From NCBI GenBank assembly GCA_910575835.1, contig CAJTGB010000005.1, positions 128,466-192,465 on the forward strand: 64,000 nt of DNA. The letters are read 5' to 3'. Both the position numbers and the translations under genes were made by a program. Shown here piece by piece: positions 61,205 through 64,000 of the stretch (positions are counted from its first letter, which is position 1; every line of letters starts with the position of its first letter). The notes beneath the pieces are model-generated. The model had not been told where the DNA came from, ran no database searches, and saw only the letters and a program-made list of their open reading frames with translations. The stretch is from Lachnospiraceae bacterium (GTDB lineage: Bacteria > Bacillota > Clostridia > Lachnospirales > Lachnospiraceae).

Positions 61205-61233
61205 ATCATACACCTATTGAAGCGGCATCACAA
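61205..61233 (-). promoter_or_regulatory. promoter of the sugar kinase/isomerase operon
   Basis: Minus strand: TTGTGA (61233-61228), 17-base spacer, TATGAT (61210-61205). Confidence 0.7.
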
Positions 61234-61269
61234 GGAATTTCCCTAACTCAGAAGAAAACTGAAAATGTA

Positions 61270-61298
61270 TTGTCAAAAGAAACGAATTAGTATATAAT
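61270..61298 (+). promoter_or_regulatory. promoter of the PilZ gene
   Basis: TTGTCA (61270-61275), 17-base spacer, TATAAT (61293-61298). Confidence 0.75.
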
Positions 61299-61387
61299 TC
61301 ATGCGTAAATAATCAACAAGCAGAACTGTTATTTGAAACCGATCGACATTCAGAGTTCAAATAATCGTTTTATACAGGAGAGACATC

Positions 61388-62089
61388 GTGAGTTTATTGA
61401 ACTTATTCGGCAAAAAAGCCAAGGAACAGCCGCCTCAGGAAACTAAAGAAGCAAACGGAACAGAAAAGCATGAAATATATTCCGGTATGCGGGTAGAAGT
61501 GACAACAGATACCGGCCAGATACTTTTCGTGGCAAAGCTTATGGGGGTGCACGGCAGCAAAGCAGAACTGCATCAGTATTCTGAAACGGAACTTCCAGTG
61601 TCCGAAGAACCCCTCCATGTAAGAATCCGCGGGTACAGCGACCATGAACGGAAGGCTGTCCATATGGAAGGAATTATCACACCCATGCCAAGACATATAT
61701 GGCAGGTTGAGGAATTGTCATTAATCCGAATTGGAAATGACCGTGCCTTTTTTCGTCTGGACACTGATCTTGATGCTACCGTCACTATGTTCAGCGGATT
61801 GGCGATGGGTGAAAAGCCCTGCACATTGCTGAACATCAGCGTTGGAGGAGCTCGTATAAGCTCCGAATACAACTACCATGAAGGAGACAAATTTTTACTG
61901 AAAGTAAAGCTGATAGAAGACAGGCCGGAATCTGTAATGTTTTGCCAAGTGCTGCGGGTTATAGAAAAAGACGGTCAAAAACTTGAATACGGCTGTCAAT
62001 TCTTAGAACTTCCAGAAGAAGATCAGGATAAGATCATGCAAAATATATTTGAAGTTCAGCGTAAAAAGAGGGGCGCAAGCCAACGCTGA
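61388..62089 (+). CDS. PilZ-domain c-di-GMP-binding protein
   Basis: A 233-residue cytoplasmic protein with a YcgR-like layout: N-terminal beta domain (residues 28-110, GMRVEVTTDTGQILFVAKLMGV) and a C-terminal PilZ domain whose c-di-GMP motifs are complete (RAFFR as RxxxR and NISVGGARI as [D/N]xSxxG). GTG start after CAGGAGAG. Stand-alone gene with its own promoter and terminator. In this family it would tune flagellar or surface functions in response to c-di-GMP; no flagellar gene lies nearby. Confidence 0.9.
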   Translation: MSLLNLFGKKAKEQPPQETKEANGTEKHEIYSGMRVEVTTDTGQILFVAKLMGVHGSKAELHQYSETELPVSEEPLHVRIRGYSDHERKAVHMEGIITPMPRHIWQVEELSLIRIGNDRAFFRLDTDLDATVTMFSGLAMGEKPCTLLNISVGGARISSEYNYHEGDKFLLKVKLIEDRPESVMFCQVLRVIEKDGQKLEYGCQFLELPEEDQDKIMQNIFEVQRKKRGASQR

Positions 62090-62108
62090 TGCAGCGCTGC
62101 AGGCTATG

Positions 62109-62146
62109 AGGATTGTTGGAAAATTTTCCGACAATCCTTTTATCTA
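62109..62146 (+). terminator. terminator after the PilZ gene
   Basis: AGGATTGTTGGAAAA pairs with TTTTCCGACAATCCT, followed by TTTAT. Confidence 0.85.
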
Positions 62147-62248
62147 AAAACGTATCAATTGTTTTCCAGTATTGGATGATAGATCTGACAGCATAATGCC
62201 TCTCGCCTCAAAAATCTTGCTATCACCCTCTGTGAGTTATTCGGAATA

Positions 62249-62665
62249 TTACTTTATAACTTCTAAAATATATTGGTACGCAAATTCAATTCCCTTACAA
62301 GTGAGCTTTTCACACATATGCGGAGGATCATTTTCTGAAAAACCAGCAGGGCGCAGTTCAGAACATCTCAATGAACCAAACGCTTTTTCAAAAGCAGATG
62401 CAAAATTATAACAGGCAGTCACTACTTCATCTTCTGTTTTCCCCACCACATGAAGATAAATCCCTAAAAACATAAGTGTTCCTTCAACTAAACCGCACTG
62501 TGCCCTATAACCGCCGGCGCCATGCAGTCCAACCGCGGACCAGATCGTTTGCGGTTCAACAGCAGTTTCAAATAATTCACTCAGACAAATAAGCGCTGTC
62601 CTCGCACAATTTATATCATCATTCCAGTACAATTCATGCACACGGTTCCTTATACGTTCTTTCAT
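62249..62665 (-). CDS. C_GCAxxG_C_C family protein
   Basis: A 138-residue redox-type protein with spaced cysteines: NCARTAL near the N-terminus, GLHGAGGYRAQCGLVEGTLMFLG in the middle and a C-terminal pair around LRCSEL and HMCEKLTCKG. The pattern fits the C_GCAxxG_C_C family, thought to bind metal or Fe-S clusters and often linked to anaerobic redox proteins. Isolated gene; the partner is unknown. Confidence 0.8.
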   Translation of the reverse strand: MKERIRNRVHELYWNDDINCARTALICLSELFETAVEPQTIWSAVGLHGAGGYRAQCGLVEGTLMFLGIYLHVVGKTEDEVVTACYNFASAFEKAFGSLRCSELRPAGFSENDPPHMCEKLTCKGIEFAYQYILEVIK

Positions 62666-62753
62666 AATGCGACATCTCCCTGACTTTCTCTTTTACTTTT
62701 CCCACTATTTTTAAAACATTCTAATCCCTGGATAAGTATACAGTATTTATAGA

Positions 62754-63305
62754 TCATCTCTTTTTCTTGTGCAGCTTCAGATCAATATCGTTCTTTGCCG
62801 CTGCATCCTGCAATAACCCGGCAACGAAGGTGCTTTTTTCTTTGAGCGTCAGTACCTCCATATCAGGTTTGCGATCAATTTCTTTCAATACCGTCTGCAG
62901 CTCTTGCAATTCCAACAGGTTGACGGCTACGCAAAAAAGTGTCTTTTTGCGGCCGTCATTATAGTTAACCAAAAAAGTTTCCAGAATTTGGGATTTTTCC
63001 GCCTGCTCTGTATTATAAGCGTCTATTCCGAATCGTTTGGCCCTGTCCATATCGGATCTTTGGCCTCGGTGTGTTATAAAGGAATCAAAATCATCAATAT
63101 GATCGTATTTTTCGCAAGGGTATTCACTGCATTGGAAACAGTATTGGACGCCGTCATGCTCCATGCTGCACTTCGCGATTTTGCACGACTGATTTCCTTC
63201 ACCGCCGCCGCAGCCAGGGCAGTTTTTATTCAAAAACATGGGACAAAGCCCGCAGTTCAAACCACAGAGGGAAAATAATTGATTTTGTCGGTTAAATCCT
63301 TTCAT
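62754..63305 (-). CDS. DUF3795 family cysteine-rich protein
   Basis: A 183-residue protein whose first 70 residues hold the DUF3795 cysteine array: LCGLNCGLCPMFLNKNCPGCGGG, then SCKIAKC and YCFQCSEYPCEKYDHIDDF. Such arrays probably bind zinc or an Fe-S cluster. The C-terminal half is charged and helical, ending LKLHKKKR. Function is unknown. The AGGAGG-type ribosome site lies just before the start. Confidence 0.85.
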   Translation of the reverse strand: MKGFNRQNQLFSLCGLNCGLCPMFLNKNCPGCGGGEGNQSCKIAKCSMEHDGVQYCFQCSEYPCEKYDHIDDFDSFITHRGQRSDMDRAKRFGIDAYNTEQAEKSQILETFLVNYNDGRKKTLFCVAVNLLELQELQTVLKEIDRKPDMEVLTLKEKSTFVAGLLQDAAAKNDIDLKLHKKKR

Positions 63306-63408
63306 AAAGCCTCCTTAAACAGCCTACCTACAACAGCCTTCTGCTTCTCCTGAATACTCAGATCCAGTCTTTCTATTCTAACATATTCTTATTCCCGCCA
63401 ACCCCAGA

Positions 63409-63921
63409 TTACCTTTCAAAAATATATTTTCTTAACTCTCTGTCTTCGCCCTGATATTTATCAATACCTTTAAAAACTAATTTAAAACCATTCTTCTCTA
63501 AAACTTTATGCGAGGCAATATTTTCTTCTAAAACTATACCGTATATTTTACGAATTTGAAGCATATCCATTATCACTGGTAAAAACACCTTTACTGCTTC
63601 TGTAGCAAATCCATTGCCTGTATAACTTTTTGCTATATGATATCCAATCTCAAACTCTTCTCCCAATGGACATGCCTGAACGTATCCAATATTTATGTTT
63701 TCATTCGTAATAATCGGATATACAAATGGTCCATTTGAGGTAGAATATGATTCAATTAACCATTTTAAAGTTTTCTCAGCATCTTCCACAGTTTCACATA
63801 CTTCATCCGGCACGAAGCGTCTATTATCGGCATCTACAGAGTTTTTCTGATATTCACTGCACATATCCATAGTCAATTCTGTTATAATTCTTAAGGAAAG
63901 TATCAGATTCAGAGCAGACAA
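63409..63921 (-). CDS. GNAT-family N-acetyltransferase (RimJ/RimL-like)
   Basis: A 170-residue acetyltransferase with the RimJ/RimL-type core: FEIGYHIAKSYTGNGFATEAVKVFLPVIMD (acetyl-CoA loop with the GxGxA-like GNGFA) and NIASHKVLEKNGFKLVFKG at the C-terminus. The N-terminus looks a little different from the usual start of the family, so the true start may differ from 63921. The substrate, a protein N-terminus or small amine, is not visible. Confidence 0.87.
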   Translation of the reverse strand: MSALNLILSLRIITELTMDMCSEYQKNSVDADNRRFVPDEVCETVEDAEKTLKWLIESYSTSNGPFVYPIITNENINIGYVQACPLGEEFEIGYHIAKSYTGNGFATEAVKVFLPVIMDMLQIRKIYGIVLEENIASHKVLEKNGFKLVFKGIDKYQGEDRELRKYIFER

Positions 63922-64000
63922 AGAGAGCAGCTTTATACAAAAGATAAAACTGCTCTGAATGTGATTCTTTCCAATTGTACCAAGCCGCGGACGATCAGCC

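Noticed and set aside
1..64000. CRISPR arrays, tRNA or rRNA genes, prophage
   Set aside because: No regularly spaced repeats with unique spacers, no cloverleaf or rRNA signature stretches and no phage structural genes were found on reading both strands.

Overview
The window reads as chromosome of an anaerobic gut-type Bacillota, most likely a Lachnospiraceae relative. The grounds are the recO/era neighbourhood, Fe-S L-serine dehydratase, a complete [FeFe]-hydrogenase maturation set (hydE, hydG, hydF), sortase signals of the S/V-PKTG kind, many GGAGG ribosome sites and TTGACA/TATAAT promoters. No rRNA, tRNA, CRISPR array or phage block was seen.

Layout. 1-7 kb: recO, a small YqzL-like gene, era and an M16C peptidase on the minus strand, then an ECF sigma factor with its DUF4179 partner. 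7-9 kb: an NhaC-family transporter under a clear lysine riboswitch, so probably a lysine importer. 9.3-11 kb: an AAA/PD-(D/E)XK protein. 11-12.8 kb: a complete class C group II intron sitting directly behind the hyuB terminator. 12.9-21 kb: a putative cyclic-amide or ureide cluster (hyuA, hyuB, a 53-residue protein, an AGCS symporter, two polysaccharide-deacetylase-fold hydrolases, a FadR-type regulator). 21-27 kb: fructan/sucrose-type GH32 with an ABC importer and a divergent LacI regulator with visible operators. 27-33 kb: serine dehydratase operon, DUF4474 plus phosphoesterase, AEC transporter, deoxyinosine glycosylase. 33-36.6 kb: two more AAA/nuclease genes (one truncated) and a Uma2 protein. 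36.6-40.8 kb: hydE-hydG-hydF behind a structured, terminator-ended leader. 40.9-43.2 kb: cstA and an unrecognised partner.

43.4-49.4 kb is a visibly more A+T-rich block holding a vanG-type glycopeptide-resistance operon (vanR, vanS, vanG, vanXY, vanTm, vanTr). The serine racemase is split into two genes, and matching VanR-like direct repeats lie before vanR and before vanG. A truncated mobile-element-type ORF follows. 50-55.5 kb: two sortase-anchored surface proteins and a divergent XRE regulator with twin operators. 55.5-61.2 kb: a sugar-catabolic operon (PfkB kinase, AraC regulator, DUF4867, FucI/AraA-like isomerase, xylulokinase-like kinase). 61.4-64 kb: a PilZ protein and small accessory genes.

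A recurring oddity is short tandem duplication (12-45 bp) at gene junctions, several copies overlapping stop codons. The most useful leads are the hyd leader RNA, the split vanT operon and its leader hairpin, the hyu/deacetylase cluster, and the twin-operator surface locus.
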